From contig JAFEBI010000010.1 of the NCBI GenBank assembly GCA_018242725.1, positions 65,892 through 129,891 of the forward strand: a DNA stretch of 64,000 nt, written 5' to 3'. A model generated the notes under the pieces. It ran no database searches and was not told the DNA's origin. It was given only the letters and a program-made list of their open reading frames with translations. The position numbers and the translations under genes were made by a program. Shown here piece by piece: positions 34,116 through 43,649 of the stretch. This DNA is from Nitrospira sp. GTDB lineage: Bacteria > Nitrospirota > Nitrospiria > Nitrospirales > Nitrospiraceae. The stretch's first letter is position 1, and each line of letters begins with the position of its first letter.

Positions 34116-35456
34116 ATGAGTGGATTGCAGAGACATGTCGTGATTGTGGCAGGAGCAGGGCCGGCTGGTATGGCAGTGGCGGCTGCTCTCTCAAAAGTCG
34201 GGCATGAGGTGATTATTCTTAACCGTGACATAAAGTTTGGTGGGTTAGCAGAATATGGGATCTTCCCATCCAAGTTGAAACTTCGCGGTGGTCTTAAAAA
34301 ACAGTACTGGGATCTCCTTCAACAGAAGAACGTCCACTATTTGGGGAATGTCACGATTGGGAATGGAAAGGACCTCACAGTTGAAGAGGTGTGTGGGCTA
34401 GGGGCGAGCGCGGTTGTCTTTACGATCGGTGCTCAGGGAACCAAAGCCATTGGTGTGGAAGGGGATTCTGCACAAGGCGTGTTTCACGCAAAGGACGTCG
34501 TCTATCACTTCAACCGACTCCCTGGTTTTGGAGATCGCCCGTTTGACATGGGAAAACATGTTGCGGTGATCGGGGCTGGTGATGTGATGGTGGATATCGC
34601 TCACTGGTTGACCCGCTATAAACAGGTCGAACGGGTTACGGCGATCGTGAGACGTGGGCCGGTCGAACGAAAATACAATCCCAAGGAGATTCGCAGCATC
34701 TGTGCCAATATGGACCTTGAGGGGATCAACGCAGAGTTTGCCCGCATCAAGGATCGTCTTGCCAAGGTCGGCCAAAAGCCTGATGAAGTCCTGAAGGCAT
34801 TGACCGACGAGTTCACCAAGTGCGAACCAAAGGTGTCTGAGACAAAGATGGGCTTTCGTTTTCTTGCTTCTCCGAAACGGATTCTTGTTGATTCTAACAA
34901 TCGCGTTCGCGGACTCGAAATGGAAGACAATCGGCTCGATCCCAAGGGAGAGGATACGGTCGCGGTCGGTCTAAAAGCATACTATGAGTTTCCTTGCGAT
35001 TCGGTGGTATTTGCTGTCGGCGATAGGGTCGATGAGACAGTCGGTCTTCCCTATAGGAATGGAGTGTTTACCACCAATCCCAACAAGACGGGGAATGATC
35101 CTGATGATGCCCTGTTTCAGGCTTATGATGAATCGACGGGCAAGGTGATGGAGGGGGTGTTTTTAGCGGGTTGGGCTCGAAAAGCCAGTGAAGGCCTCGT
35201 TGGTGTTGCAAAACGCGATGGAGATTGGTGCGCAGAGGTGGTCGAGCGGTATTTGGGCGCTAAGACCGGCGGGGGAGGCGTGAACACTGTGCTGGACCGT
35301 TTGCACACGAGGTTCAAGCAACGACAGAGTCGTCCGGTTGATGTGAAGGGGTTGCGGGCTCTAGACGCGGCCGAACGTTCATTCTCCGAGAAGACCGACT
35401 GCATCGGTGAGTTCAAGTTTTCGACGAATCAAGACATGCTGAAGTATGTAGAATAG
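34116..35456 (+). CDS. Ferredoxin-NADP reductase-like flavoprotein (GltD/adrenodoxin reductase fold)
   Basis: A 446-residue FAD/NAD(P)-binding enzyme. The FAD motif is VVIVAGAGPAGMAVAAAL near the N-terminus, with FGGLAEYGIFPSKLKLRGG after it, as in glutamate synthase small subunits and adrenodoxin reductases. A second Rossmann motif is VAVIGAGDVMVDIAHW. FLAGWARKASEGLVGVAKRD closes the FAD site. It probably moves electrons between NADPH and a ferredoxin; the partner is not in the window. The ATG at 34116 has GAAGGA upstream. Confidence 0.85.
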   Translation: MSGLQRHVVIVAGAGPAGMAVAAALSKVGHEVIILNRDIKFGGLAEYGIFPSKLKLRGGLKKQYWDLLQQKNVHYLGNVTIGNGKDLTVEEVCGLGASAVVFTIGAQGTKAIGVEGDSAQGVFHAKDVVYHFNRLPGFGDRPFDMGKHVAVIGAGDVMVDIAHWLTRYKQVERVTAIVRRGPVERKYNPKEIRSICANMDLEGINAEFARIKDRLAKVGQKPDEVLKALTDEFTKCEPKVSETKMGFRFLASPKRILVDSNNRVRGLEMEDNRLDPKGEDTVAVGLKAYYEFPCDSVVFAVGDRVDETVGLPYRNGVFTTNPNKTGNDPDDALFQAYDESTGKVMEGVFLAGWARKASEGLVGVAKRDGDWCAEVVERYLGAKTGGGGVNTVLDRLHTRFKQRQSRPVDVKGLRALDAAERSFSEKTDCIGEFKFSTNQDMLKYVE

Positions 35457-35493
35457 ACGAGAACTTGAAGTCTGGTAGTCCGCTACCTCGTCC

Positions 35494-36354
35494 TTAACTA
35501 TGCCCCCACTTTAACTTTTCCCGTAACACTTCATAATAGTGGCTTTCTGGAAACCTGATGAGCCGAGTCCGGCTCTCTGAAGCTTGGATGACGGCCGTAT
35601 CGCCCTGTGTCATGGCCACGCCGACTTGCCCATCTAACGTCGCCATCGATCCATCATCTTTACTTGTCAGAGTGACTTCAATGGCGGCATTGTTGGGCAC
35701 GATCAAGGGTCGATGAGTCAAGGTGTGTGGACAGATTGGTGTCAGGATGAGCGCTTGGAGGCCTGGATTCATGATTGGGCCTCCGGCGGAGAGCGAGTAC
35801 GCGGTAGAGCCTGTGGGTGTTCCGATAATGAGGCCATCTCCACGAAGATTCGTTACGAATTGGCCTCCAATTGCAACGTGTAGTTCAATCATGCGAGCCA
35901 AGGTGCCTTTGCTGATCACCACATCGTTGAGCACGACACCTTGCGCGACGGTCTCTCCATGCCGGTGGATATGCGTGGTAAGCATCAGCCGTTCATCAAG
36001 GGCGAAATCGTTGGCGAAGACTCGTTCAAGAGATGGATAGAGGTTGTCGAGTCTGACCTCCGTCAGGAATCCAAGCCCTCCCATGTTGACTCCCAGAATC
36101 GGAATGCTTCGTTCAGCTGAAAGTCGCGCCGCGCTGAGGATGGTTCCGTCACCTCCCAATACCAGAAGAACATCGGCCTTTTGAGCGAGTTGAGTTTTAG
36201 GGATTCCTCCTTGTTCGTTCAACAACAATGCGGAGGTCGTGTCGAGTAAGACCTCAATGTGATGCTCACGGAGCCAGGCCACCACGCCGAGCAGCGTGGT
36301 TCTTACTTCGGGGAACTTTGGCTTCGTCAAGATCCCAATACTTTTACTTTTCAT
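35494..36354 (-). CDS. nadK: NAD kinase
   Basis: Phosphorylates NAD to NADP. The signature GGDGTILSAAR, the segment NMGGLGFLTEVRLD, NDVVISKGTLARM, and TGSTAYSLSAGGPI are all present. The ATG at 36354 gives 286 residues starting MKSKSIGILTKPKF, the usual family start. The frame stays open 180 bases upstream without family similarity. It converges on the flavoprotein gene, which uses its product. Confidence 0.95.
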   Translation of the reverse strand: MKSKSIGILTKPKFPEVRTTLLGVVAWLREHHIEVLLDTTSALLLNEQGGIPKTQLAQKADVLLVLGGDGTILSAARLSAERSIPILGVNMGGLGFLTEVRLDNLYPSLERVFANDFALDERLMLTTHIHRHGETVAQGVVLNDVVISKGTLARMIELHVAIGGQFVTNLRGDGLIIGTPTGSTAYSLSAGGPIMNPGLQALILTPICPHTLTHRPLIVPNNAAIEVTLTSKDDGSMATLDGQVGVAMTQGDTAVIQASESRTRLIRFPESHYYEVLREKLKWGHS

Positions 36355-36587
36355 GAATGCCAAGCATGTCGGATGGGCGATTCGGGATGGTGATTGTATC
36401 GGGATGCGTAATTTTGTGTCAACGGAAAGGCTGCTGAGCTTTCCCTGTTGTCTATTGAGGAGTGCTTCTTCATCTGCCAGCGTACATTTCGCACCGACCG
36501 AATAGACCATAGAATGACAGGAAGAGATACTCATTTTGAAGTTATGCCTGTAGGTTCATCGAGCTCTCTTGCAGTGTGCTGATACCG

Positions 36588-36630
36588 GAGACTGAGGAAT
36601 TCATCAGTCAGAACCTTGTTCCTCAGTCTC
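36588..36630. promoter_or_regulatory. Large inverted repeat upstream of clpC (operator candidate)
   Basis: GAGACTGAGGAA (36588-36599) and TTCCTCAGTCTC (36619-36630) are a perfect 12-base inverted repeat around a 19-base spacer. It ends 15 bases before the clpC -35 box, in a gap between divergent genes where no transcript is expected to end. No T-run follows. It fits an operator for a dimeric regulator better than a terminator. It matches neither CtsR nor HrcA/CIRCE sites that I know. Confidence 0.55.
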
Positions 36631-36645
36631 GTTCTCTACTCAATC

Positions 36646-36674
36646 TTGACTCTCAAACATACTGTGGTTAGAAT
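36646..36674 (+). promoter_or_regulatory. Sigma-70 type promoter for clpC
   Basis: TTGACT (36646-36651), a 17-base spacer and TAGAAT (36669-36674), about 60 bases before the clpC ribosome site. Confidence 0.75.
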
Positions 36675-36741
36675 CAGAACAAGGTTTTTCAAGGGTTTGC
36701 TTGAATGCGGCCAGGGTCCCACTCACCGAGAAGGAGGCAGG

Positions 36742-39168
36742 ATGTTCGAACGATTTACGGATAAGGGTCGGAAGATCATCATCCTTGCGCGTGAGGAGGC
36801 TGAGCGACACCAGAACGACTATCTGGGTACCGAACATCTGGTCTTGGCGATCCTTCGTGAGTCCGACGGGATTGCCCTCATGATCCTGAAAAAGATGGGA
36901 TTGTCGACTGAGCAGATCCGACTGGAAATTGAACGAAACTTGCCCGGTGGGGGGACGACGATGACGTTTGGGGAGATCCCCTTTAGCCCACGGGTCAAGA
37001 AGGTCATTGAATATGGGGTTGAGGAGGCTCGGTTACTGGGCCACAACCACATTGGGAGTGAGCATCTTCTCCTCGGGCTGTTGCGTGAAGAGGAAGGAAT
37101 CGGTGGAAAAATCCTTCGAAGCTTGGGGGCAAACTTATTGACCGCGCGTCAGCTCACCGTGACATTTTTGCGGAAATCTGCTCCTCGTGAGCGTGATCGG
37201 AAGAGCAATACTCCGGCGTTGGATGAGTTCGGCCGAGATCTGACCCAATTGGCGCAGGAAGGTCAATTGGATCCCGTGATTGGTCGGGCGGACGAAATCG
37301 AGCGGGTCTTGCAGATCCTCAGTCGGCGAAGCAAAAACAATCCGGTGCTCATTGGGGAGTCGGGTGTCGGGAAAACAGCCATAGTCGAAGGGCTTGCCCA
37401 AAGAATCATCCAGTCTGAGGTGCCGGACAATCTGCTCTCGCGCCGGGTCATTGCGCTGGATCTAGGGTCTCTTGTCGCAGGGACGAAATATCGTGGGCAG
37501 TTTGAAGAGCGTCTCAAGGTTGTGATGAAGGAAATTGTTCAGGCCGGCAACATCATTATATTTATCGATGAACTTCATACACTGGTGGGTGCTGGAGCGG
37601 CAGAGGGATCCATTGATGCATCGAATATGCTGAAACCTGCGCTTTCTCGAGGAGAAATTCAGTGTATCGGAGCGACAACGTTAGATGAGTACCGGAAGCA
37701 TATCGAAAAAGATGGGGCGTTGAAGCGGAGATTCCAACCGATTTATGTCCAGCCACCGAACATGGATGAAACCGTCCGTATTATTCAAGGGCTTCGAGAT
37801 CGCTATGAAGAACACCATGGAGTGGAGATTACGGAGGATGCGATCGTGGAAGCCGTCAAGTTGTCCGATCGGTACATCACCGATCGGTTCTTGCCTGACA
37901 AGGCGATCGACCTGATCGATGAAACCGGATCACGCGCGAAACTGCAGACCTATGCGCTTCCGTCCGAATTGAAGGCCATGGAGCAAGAACTGAAGAAAGT
38001 TGCCCGCGAGAAAGAGCTCTCAATTTCCACCCAGAATTTTGAGGAGGCGGTTCGGCACCGTGAAGAAGAAGAGCGGTTGCGCAAGCTCCTTGATGAATCT
38101 AAGCGAGAGTGGAAAAAGAACCAAGAAAAAAACAAGCCCGTGATTGGGAAGGAAGATGTCGCCTACGTTGTTTCAAAAATGACGGGTATTCCACTCTTCA
38201 AGCTGGAAGAGGAAGAATCCAATAAGCTCCTGAGAATGGAAGAATTTCTCCATAAAAGGGTGGTTGGCCAAAATGAGGCGATCTCAGCCGTTGCCCGAGC
38301 CATTCGCCGTTCTCGAGCCGGTTTGAAAGAAACGAAGAAACCAATTGGCTCCTTCATTTTCCTTGGGCCGACAGGAGTCGGCAAGACAGAGCTTGCCAGA
38401 ACTCTGGCTGAATTTCTGTTCAACAGCGAAGATGCATTGATTCGTGTTGATATGTCAGAATATCAGGAGAAATTCACCAGTTCTCGACTTTTCGGTGCTC
38501 CTCCTGGCTACGTAGGGTATGAGGAGGGAGGCCAGCTGACGGAAAAGGTTCGTCGTCGGCCTTACTCTGTTGTTCTGTTTGATGAAATCGAGAAAGCGCA
38601 TCCCGACGTGTTTAATGTGCTGCTCCAGGTCTTAGATGACGGGGTTTTGACGGACAGCCTCGGCCGAAAAGTTGATTTTAAGAATACTGTGGTCATTATG
38701 ACGTCCAATATCGGGACAAAGATGATCCAGAAGGGTGTGTCGCTAGGGTTCCAGAGTACGGAAGGCGAAGCCGCACGTCGGAAAAAGGAAGAGGTGCTCG
38801 GAGAGCTTCGCAAGTCATTCAGCCCAGAGTTTTTGAACCGAATTGATGAAATCGTTATTTTCCATCAGCTTGAGAAGGAACAGCTCTACAATATTTTGGA
38901 CATCCTTCTCCATGAGTTGAATCTGAGACTGGTTGATAAAGGGATTGAGATCGAGGTTGATGATGAAGTCAAGCAGTGGCTCATTAAAGAGGGATACGAA
39001 CCGCTCTATGGGGCGCGACCTATGCGGAGGGCCATCCAACGTGCCATCGGTGATCCTCTTTCTGATGAACTGATCAGGGGACGTTTTAAGGAAAGCCGAA
39101 AGGTGAAGGTGGTCTTGCGAGATGGGGCTCCGGCCTTTATCGAGCAGGAGGCGATGGCCGGGGTGTAG
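36742..39168 (+). CDS. clpC: ATP-dependent protease ATPase ClpC
   Basis: HSP100 unfoldase that feeds proteins to ClpP. Domain order: two N-terminal Clp repeats ([19 protein letters not shown] onwards), AAA-1 with Walker A GESGVGKT, a middle region with a UVR-like motif ([19 protein letters not shown]), AAA-2 with [12 protein letters not shown] and the C-terminal D2 domain ([18 protein letters not shown]). The ATG at 36742 follows AAGGAGG and gives 808 residues. The longer open frame upstream crosses the promoter and is rejected. clpP is not in the window. Confidence 0.97.
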   Translation: MFERFTDKGRKIIILAREEAERHQNDYLGTEHLVLAILRESDGIALMILKKMGLSTEQIRLEIERNLPGGGTTMTFGEIPFSPRVKKVIEYGVEEARLLGHNHIGSEHLLLGLLREEEGIGGKILRSLGANLLTARQLTVTFLRKSAPRERDRKSNTPALDEFGRDLTQLAQEGQLDPVIGRADEIERVLQILSRRSKNNPVLIGESGVGKTAIVEGLAQRIIQSEVPDNLLSRRVIALDLGSLVAGTKYRGQFEERLKVVMKEIVQAGNIIIFIDELHTLVGAGAAEGSIDASNMLKPALSRGEIQCIGATTLDEYRKHIEKDGALKRRFQPIYVQPPNMDETVRIIQGLRDRYEEHHGVEITEDAIVEAVKLSDRYITDRFLPDKAIDLIDETGSRAKLQTYALPSELKAMEQELKKVAREKELSISTQNFEEAVRHREEEERLRKLLDESKREWKKNQEKNKPVIGKEDVAYVVSKMTGIPLFKLEEEESNKLLRMEEFLHKRVVGQNEAISAVARAIRRSRAGLKETKKPIGSFIFLGPTGVGKTELARTLAEFLFNSEDALIRVDMSEYQEKFTSSRLFGAPPGYVGYEEGGQLTEKVRRRPYSVVLFDEIEKAHPDVFNVLLQVLDDGVLTDSLGRKVDFKNTVVIMTSNIGTKMIQKGVSLGFQSTEGEAARRKKEEVLGELRKSFSPEFLNRIDEIVIFHQLEKEQLYNILDILLHELNLRLVDKGIEIEVDDEVKQWLIKEGYEPLYGARPMRRAIQRAIGDPLSDELIRGRFKESRKVKVVLRDGAPAFIEQEAMAGV

Positions 39169-39209
39169 TACCCTTCTGTGGTCGTTCAGCAATTCAATAC
39201 GATGGACAT

Positions 39210-39247
39210 GGCCTCTGTAGCATCTGGCTACAGAGGCCGTTTTGTTT
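39210..39247 (+). terminator. Rho-independent terminator after clpC
   Basis: GGCCTCTGTAGC (39210-39221) pairs perfectly with GCTACAGAGGCC (39227-39238) around a 5-base loop, followed by GTTTTGTTT. This is a strong intrinsic terminator 41 bases after the clpC stop. Confidence 0.9.
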
Positions 39248-39317
39248 CAAGGCGGCTTGGTGGCCTCGCCAGCACATGATGGTTGTCGGGATTTGAGCAC
39301 AGGAAGATCCTAGCTAG

Positions 39318-40400
39318 ATGGTCTGGAAATCGGGGCCGATCCTCGGTATCGAATCTTCGTGTGATGAAACCGCCGCTGCGGTCCTTGGTTCCAATGGAGC
39401 GGTGCTTTCCAATGTTGTGGCGTCGCAGCACTCCGTCCATGAAAAATTCGGTGGAGTGGTCCCTGAATTAGCAGCACGGGCTCATCTTGGAAAGATTGAT
39501 CTGGTGGTGGTGCGCGCGCTGGAACAAGCTCAGGTTGAGAAACGTCATCTTCAGGCTCTGGCAGTCACTCAAGGACCGGGATTAGCCGGGGCATTGCTTG
39601 TCGGCGTGAACTATGCCAAAGCCTTGAGTTACGGACTAGGCATTCCTCTTATCGGGGTCAATCATTTGCAGGGCCATATTGCTTCTGCCTGGTTAGCCGA
39701 CCCGATCTTTCCCCTTCCTTGCATTGTTCTGGTTGTATCCGGAGGACATACGCATCTCTATCGTCGTGAGGCGAATGGCGAGTGTATTCTGCTTGGGCGC
39801 ACTCGTGACGATGCAGCCGGCGAGGCTTTTGATAAGGGAGCTCAAATGCTCGGTCTCGGCTATCCGGGAGGCCCGGCCATTGACCAAATTGCCCGGGCTG
39901 GAGATCGACAGGCCATTCCATTTCCTCGGTATCATGGTGTACGGGGTAGTCTTGAATTTAGCTTCAGTGGTCTCAAGACCTCGTTACTCTATAAGTTACG
40001 CGGAAGGGCCGTTCCGCTCAGGCCTGAGCAGATCGCCGATCTTGCGGCTGGTTATCAAGAGGCCATCGTACAGGTTTTGGTGGCGAAGTCTTTGACGGCT
40101 TTGAAACAGTCGAAACTATCTGCGCTTGCGGTGGTCGGCGGCGTGTCAGCGAACTCGCGACTACGTGCGCTATTGAACGAACGCGCGGAGCATGGGCAGT
40201 TTCAACTTTCGCTTCCTCCAATGGAGTTCTGTACGGACAATGCAGCCATGATCGCATCGGCGGGGCGTCAACGGTTGATGCGGGGGGAGCCCTGTTCTTC
40301 AGATCTGGATATTTTCCCGATGGAGAGTTCAATGACTTTGAGGGAGACCAGCTTCGTCACGACGGGCTTTCCAAGGCAGAAGGAGAGGAACCATCTCTAG
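39318..40400 (+). CDS. tsaD: tRNA N6-adenosine threonylcarbamoyltransferase TsaD
   Basis: Catalytic subunit for the t6A modification at position 37 of ANN-decoding tRNAs. It begins ILGIESSCDETAAAVL, has the metal-binding NHLQGHIAS (HxxxH), VSGGHTHLYRR, FSFSGLKTSLLYKLRG and VVGGVSANSRLRALL. Its 360 residues are normal. It sits after the clpC terminator, and its stop lies within the 5' coding part of hflX. Confidence 0.97.
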   Translation: MVWKSGPILGIESSCDETAAAVLGSNGAVLSNVVASQHSVHEKFGGVVPELAARAHLGKIDLVVVRALEQAQVEKRHLQALAVTQGPGLAGALLVGVNYAKALSYGLGIPLIGVNHLQGHIASAWLADPIFPLPCIVLVVSGGHTHLYRREANGECILLGRTRDDAAGEAFDKGAQMLGLGYPGGPAIDQIARAGDRQAIPFPRYHGVRGSLEFSFSGLKTSLLYKLRGRAVPLRPEQIADLAAGYQEAIVQVLVAKSLTALKQSKLSALAVVGGVSANSRLRALLNERAEHGQFQLSLPPMEFCTDNAAMIASAGRQRLMRGEPCSSDLDIFPMESSMTLRETSFVTTGFPRQKERNHL

Positions 40401-42087
40401 TATTCGTGGTCATATTGCGGGGCTTCGCGCGAGCCAGCTCGTCGCGCTCGAACGACTGTATCGTCGTCGCGTGACGAGTGACATGATCATGTCGCCGGAT
40501 CTGGCCAAAGTGATGGGCCAACTCACGCTTGAACTCCGCCGACCAATCGGTGTGCTGCTGACCAGGCGAGGACAGGTTCAGGAAGTCATCGTGGGAACGG
40601 AGTTGACGCTCTCTTCTGCGACGCTCACCTTGTTCCGTGCCGGCAGTCGGGCGCTTCGTGGGTTACGATTTATTCGAACGCAATTGCATGATCAACCGCT
40701 AAACCAGGAAGTGCTCACCGACCTTGCGTTCTTGCGACTTGATCTTATCGGCGTCCTCAGTGTCGCCGCTGATGGTCAGCTGGGGCATGTGTATATGGCG
40801 AGTTTGCTGCCTCCGAACGCCGCAGGCCAGTTGTTCAAAGTGTGGCAGTCGATTCCCTTTCATAGCATCAGGGTTGCGTTCGACGAGTTTATTCAGAGTC
40901 TTGAAACTGAACTTCAGCGAGCGTGTGCGCAGTACTCGGTTGCACATGGAAAGGAGTCAGCCATCCTTGTGAGCGCGTCCATGAAAAGCCGAGCGGAACA
41001 GGAGGAACGCTTAACTGAATTGGCGGAATTGGCGGTTTCGTCTGATGTGACGGTTATCGATCGCATGGCCCAACGAACATCGGATGGACATCAGCGCTAT
41101 CTGCTGGGGAGCGGTAAAATGAAAGACGTCTTGATTCAGACTCTTCACCGTGGGGCCGACATGGTCATCTTCGACCAGACGCTCTCGCCGGCCCAGCTAC
41201 GGGCCATTTCGGAAATGACGGATATCAAGGTCATTGATCGTACGCAACTAATTCTGGATATTTTTGCTCGGCGTGCACACAGCCGTGAGGGGAAAATTCA
41301 GGTCGAATTGGCACAACTCCGCTACCTGTTGCCGCGATTGTCGGGGCGCGGCACTCAGTTGTCGCGCTTGGGTGGAGGCATTGGGACGCGGGGGCCTGGC
41401 GAATCGAAACTCGAGACGGATCGACGACGAGTTCGCGAGCGGATCACGCATTTGGAGAGGGAATTGGCGCGGTTTGCGCGGCATCAAGACCGACGACGGT
41501 CTCGACGAGGGCGATTTGGGCTTCCAGTGATTTCGCTGGTGGGGTATACCAATGCCGGGAAGTCTACGCTCCTCAATGTCTTGACCAAGAGTCATGTTTC
41601 AGCTCAAGACCGGCTGTTTGAAACGCTTGATACCACAAGTCGGCGGTTGCGATTTCCCGAAGACCGTGAAGTTATTATTACGGACACCGTGGGCTTTATT
41701 CGCGATCTTCCGCAAGAGTTGGTCGGCGCGTTTCGGACGACACTTGAGGAGCTTCGCGAAGCGGATCTCCTGCTCCACGTTGTCGATATCAGCGCCGTCG
41801 ATATTGACGTGCAGGTCACCGCTGTGGAAACCATCTTGACCGAGCTCCAGCTGACGACGATTCCCAGAGTGCTGGTATTTAATAAATGTGACCAGGTTTC
41901 CCCGCAGCAGGCTGAACGGCTCTGCCGACGGTACGACGCCGTCGGGATCTCTGCGCTCCAGCCGACCACACTGGGTCTTCTGCTTGCTCGACTGGAGTCG
42001 CACGTGAAAGCATTATTGCCTGTCGATGATCAAATGGCCCAGACGCCTCATGGGAATGGTGCGGCTGCTCTTGCAACTTACGAGTAA
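40393..42087 (+). CDS. hflX: GTPase HflX (probable non-AUG start)
   Basis: Ribosome-associated GTPase that splits stalled ribosomes. The HflX N-domain, the glycine-rich SRLGGGIGTRGPGESKLE, and the G domain with GYTNAGKSTLLNVL, DTVGFIRDLP and NKCD are present. The first in-frame ATG/GTG/TTG is GTG 40471, but the conserved family N-terminus (GHIAGLRASQLVALERLY, then RRRVTSDM) lies upstream of it in the same frame. The only start options there are ATC 40393 (seven bases after AGGAG at 40381-40385) or ATT 40402. I place the start at ATC 40393 as the best-spaced, giving 564 residues. It overlaps the tsaD end by 8 bases. Confidence 0.93.
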   Translation: MSSIRGHIAGLRASQLVALERLYRRRVTSDMIMSPDLAKVMGQLTLELRRPIGVLLTRRGQVQEVIVGTELTLSSATLTLFRAGSRALRGLRFIRTQLHDQPLNQEVLTDLAFLRLDLIGVLSVAADGQLGHVYMASLLPPNAAGQLFKVWQSIPFHSIRVAFDEFIQSLETELQRACAQYSVAHGKESAILVSASMKSRAEQEERLTELAELAVSSDVTVIDRMAQRTSDGHQRYLLGSGKMKDVLIQTLHRGADMVIFDQTLSPAQLRAISEMTDIKVIDRTQLILDIFARRAHSREGKIQVELAQLRYLLPRLSGRGTQLSRLGGGIGTRGPGESKLETDRRRVRERITHLERELARFARHQDRRRSRRGRFGLPVISLVGYTNAGKSTLLNVLTKSHVSAQDRLFETLDTTSRRLRFPEDREVIITDTVGFIRDLPQELVGAFRTTLEELREADLLLHVVDISAVDIDVQVTAVETILTELQLTTIPRVLVFNKCDQVSPQQAERLCRRYDAVGISALQPTTLGLLLARLESHVKALLPVDDQMAQTPHGNGAAALATYE

Positions 42088-42108
42088 GCGCTGCACAATC
42101 GGGCGTCT

Positions 42109-42774
42109 ATGATACCGACCAATCGCAGAAAGGCCGACTCTCAGTCTGGTCGTGCAAAAAAAATCGCATTACAACTACGTCAAGCTATGCCGGATGTGCG
42201 AATAGAATTAACGCACCGGTCTCCCTGGGAACTTTTGGTTGCCACAATTCTGTCCGCACAATGCACGGACCAGCGGGTGAATCAAGTGACACCAGCATTA
42301 TTTCACCAATATCCAACTCCACAGTCGATGGCGATATCGGAGAAGGCCGATCTGGAGGCGCTGATCAAACCGACGGGTTTCTACAAGAGCAAGGCAAAGA
42401 ACTTGGTCGGTTGTGCGCAGGCTGTGTCGAACCGATTTGGGGGTGACGTGCCGAATACGATGGACGAGCTGACGTCAATCCCCGGTGTCGGGAGAAAGAC
42501 TGCGAACGTGATTCTGGGGGGAGTATTTGGAAAACCCGGAGTCGTTGTGGATACCCATGTAAAGCGCATGGCGAACCGCTTAGCCTTGAGCTGCTCGCAA
42601 AATCCTGAACAGATCGAGCGTGATCTTCAGGCTATCTACCCACAAGCTGAGTGGACAGCTGTTTCACAGCGCCTGTTGCTTCACGGACGATATGTGTGTC
42701 TGGCACGGAAGCCCCGTTGTCGTGCTTGTTCTCTCTCTGATGTTTGCGAGTGGGAAGGGAAACTGATGAAATGA
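42109..42774 (+). CDS. nth: Endonuclease III
   Basis: Base-excision repair glycosylase/AP lyase for oxidised pyrimidines. It has LSAQCTDQRVNQVTPALF, the helix-hairpin-helix with catalytic K130 (IPGVGRKTANVI), D148 in VVDTHVKR, and the [4Fe-4S] cysteines C197, C204, C207 and C213 in the C-terminal loop. Its 221 residues are normal. The stop overlaps the yicC start (ATGA). Confidence 0.97.
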   Translation: MIPTNRRKADSQSGRAKKIALQLRQAMPDVRIELTHRSPWELLVATILSAQCTDQRVNQVTPALFHQYPTPQSMAISEKADLEALIKPTGFYKSKAKNLVGCAQAVSNRFGGDVPNTMDELTSIPGVGRKTANVILGGVFGKPGVVVDTHVKRMANRLALSCSQNPEQIERDLQAIYPQAEWTAVSQRLLLHGRYVCLARKPRCRACSLSDVCEWEGKLMK

Positions 42775-43649
42775 TCACGAGTATGACCGGTTTTGGTCGA
42801 CGCCAGGGAACCTCCGGAGAAGCGACCGTCACGATCGAGGTGCGATCAGTCAACCATCGGTTTTTGGAAACATCTATTCGTCTGCCAAAATCAATGGGAG
42901 GGCTGGAGGACATACTGAAGAAGACCGTTCAGCAGCATTGTGCCCGTGGACGCGTTGATCTGACGGTCATAATCCAGGGAGCGCGGGGGAATGGGCGAGT
43001 ACCTCAACTTGACGAGAACTTAGCAAAGCACTACCATCAAGCCCTTCGAGCCCTCCAACGCACGTTGAAGCTCAAAGGATCGATTGACATTGCTATGATG
43101 GCTGGGTTTCGTGATGTCATTGTGCTTTCTGAGCAGTCAGCGGATGATCCAAAGCTCTTCAAGCTTGTCGAACAGTTGGGAGCAAAGGCGGTGCGAGACA
43201 TGGTCGCTATGCGCAAGAAAGAGGGGGGGCTGCTTGCGAAGGACATTCTTTGCCGACTGGCTTGCATAAGGACCTGTAGGACAGTGGTTTCCAGCCGTGC
43301 GTCATTCGTGACACAGGACGCATTTGATCGGATGAAGCTGCGCGTAGAAAAACTGCTCGGAGATGCCATTCCGGATCTCCCGCGACTCAACCTGGAACTG
43401 GCCATCTATGCCGATCGGTGTGACATTACGGAAGAATTGGTCAGACTGGATGCGCATATGATACAGTTTGAACAGGTTGTTCAGCAGAGCGAGCCTGTGG
43501 GGAAGACGTTGGACTTTCTGCTGCAGGAGATGGGGCGGGAAGTGAATACCATTGGCTCGAAGGCGAATGATTCTGCGATTGCCGCAGAGGTAGTTCGAAT
43601 GAAATCAGAATTGGAACGTTTGCGTGAACAGGTACAGAACGTTGAATGA
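42771..43649 (+). CDS. yicC: YicC/YloC family endoribonuclease
   Basis: Starts ITSMTGFGRRQGTSGEATVT, as in YicC, with VEVRSVNHR-like IEVRSVNHRFLETSIRLP and a C-terminal DUF1732 region (QEMGREVNTIGSKANDSAI). Family members have been reported as endoribonucleases. The ATG at 42771 overlaps the nth stop and gives 292 residues. The order yicC-gmk-rpoZ-coaBC is a conserved bacterial gene order. Confidence 0.93.
   Translation: MITSMTGFGRRQGTSGEATVTIEVRSVNHRFLETSIRLPKSMGGLEDILKKTVQQHCARGRVDLTVIIQGARGNGRVPQLDENLAKHYHQALRALQRTLKLKGSIDIAMMAGFRDVIVLSEQSADDPKLFKLVEQLGAKAVRDMVAMRKKEGGLLAKDILCRLACIRTCRTVVSSRASFVTQDAFDRMKLRVEKLLGDAIPDLPRLNLELAIYADRCDITEELVRLDAHMIQFEQVVQQSEPVGKTLDFLLQEMGREVNTIGSKANDSAIAAEVVRMKSELERLREQVQNVE

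Noticed and set aside
36355-36534. 60-codon N-terminal extension of nadK
   Set aside because: No similarity to NAD kinases before MKSKSIGILTKPKF; probably an open but untranslated frame.
36616-36741. 42-codon upstream extension of clpC
   Set aside because: It crosses the strong promoter at 36646-36674, and the conserved ClpC start with AAGGAGG is at 36742.
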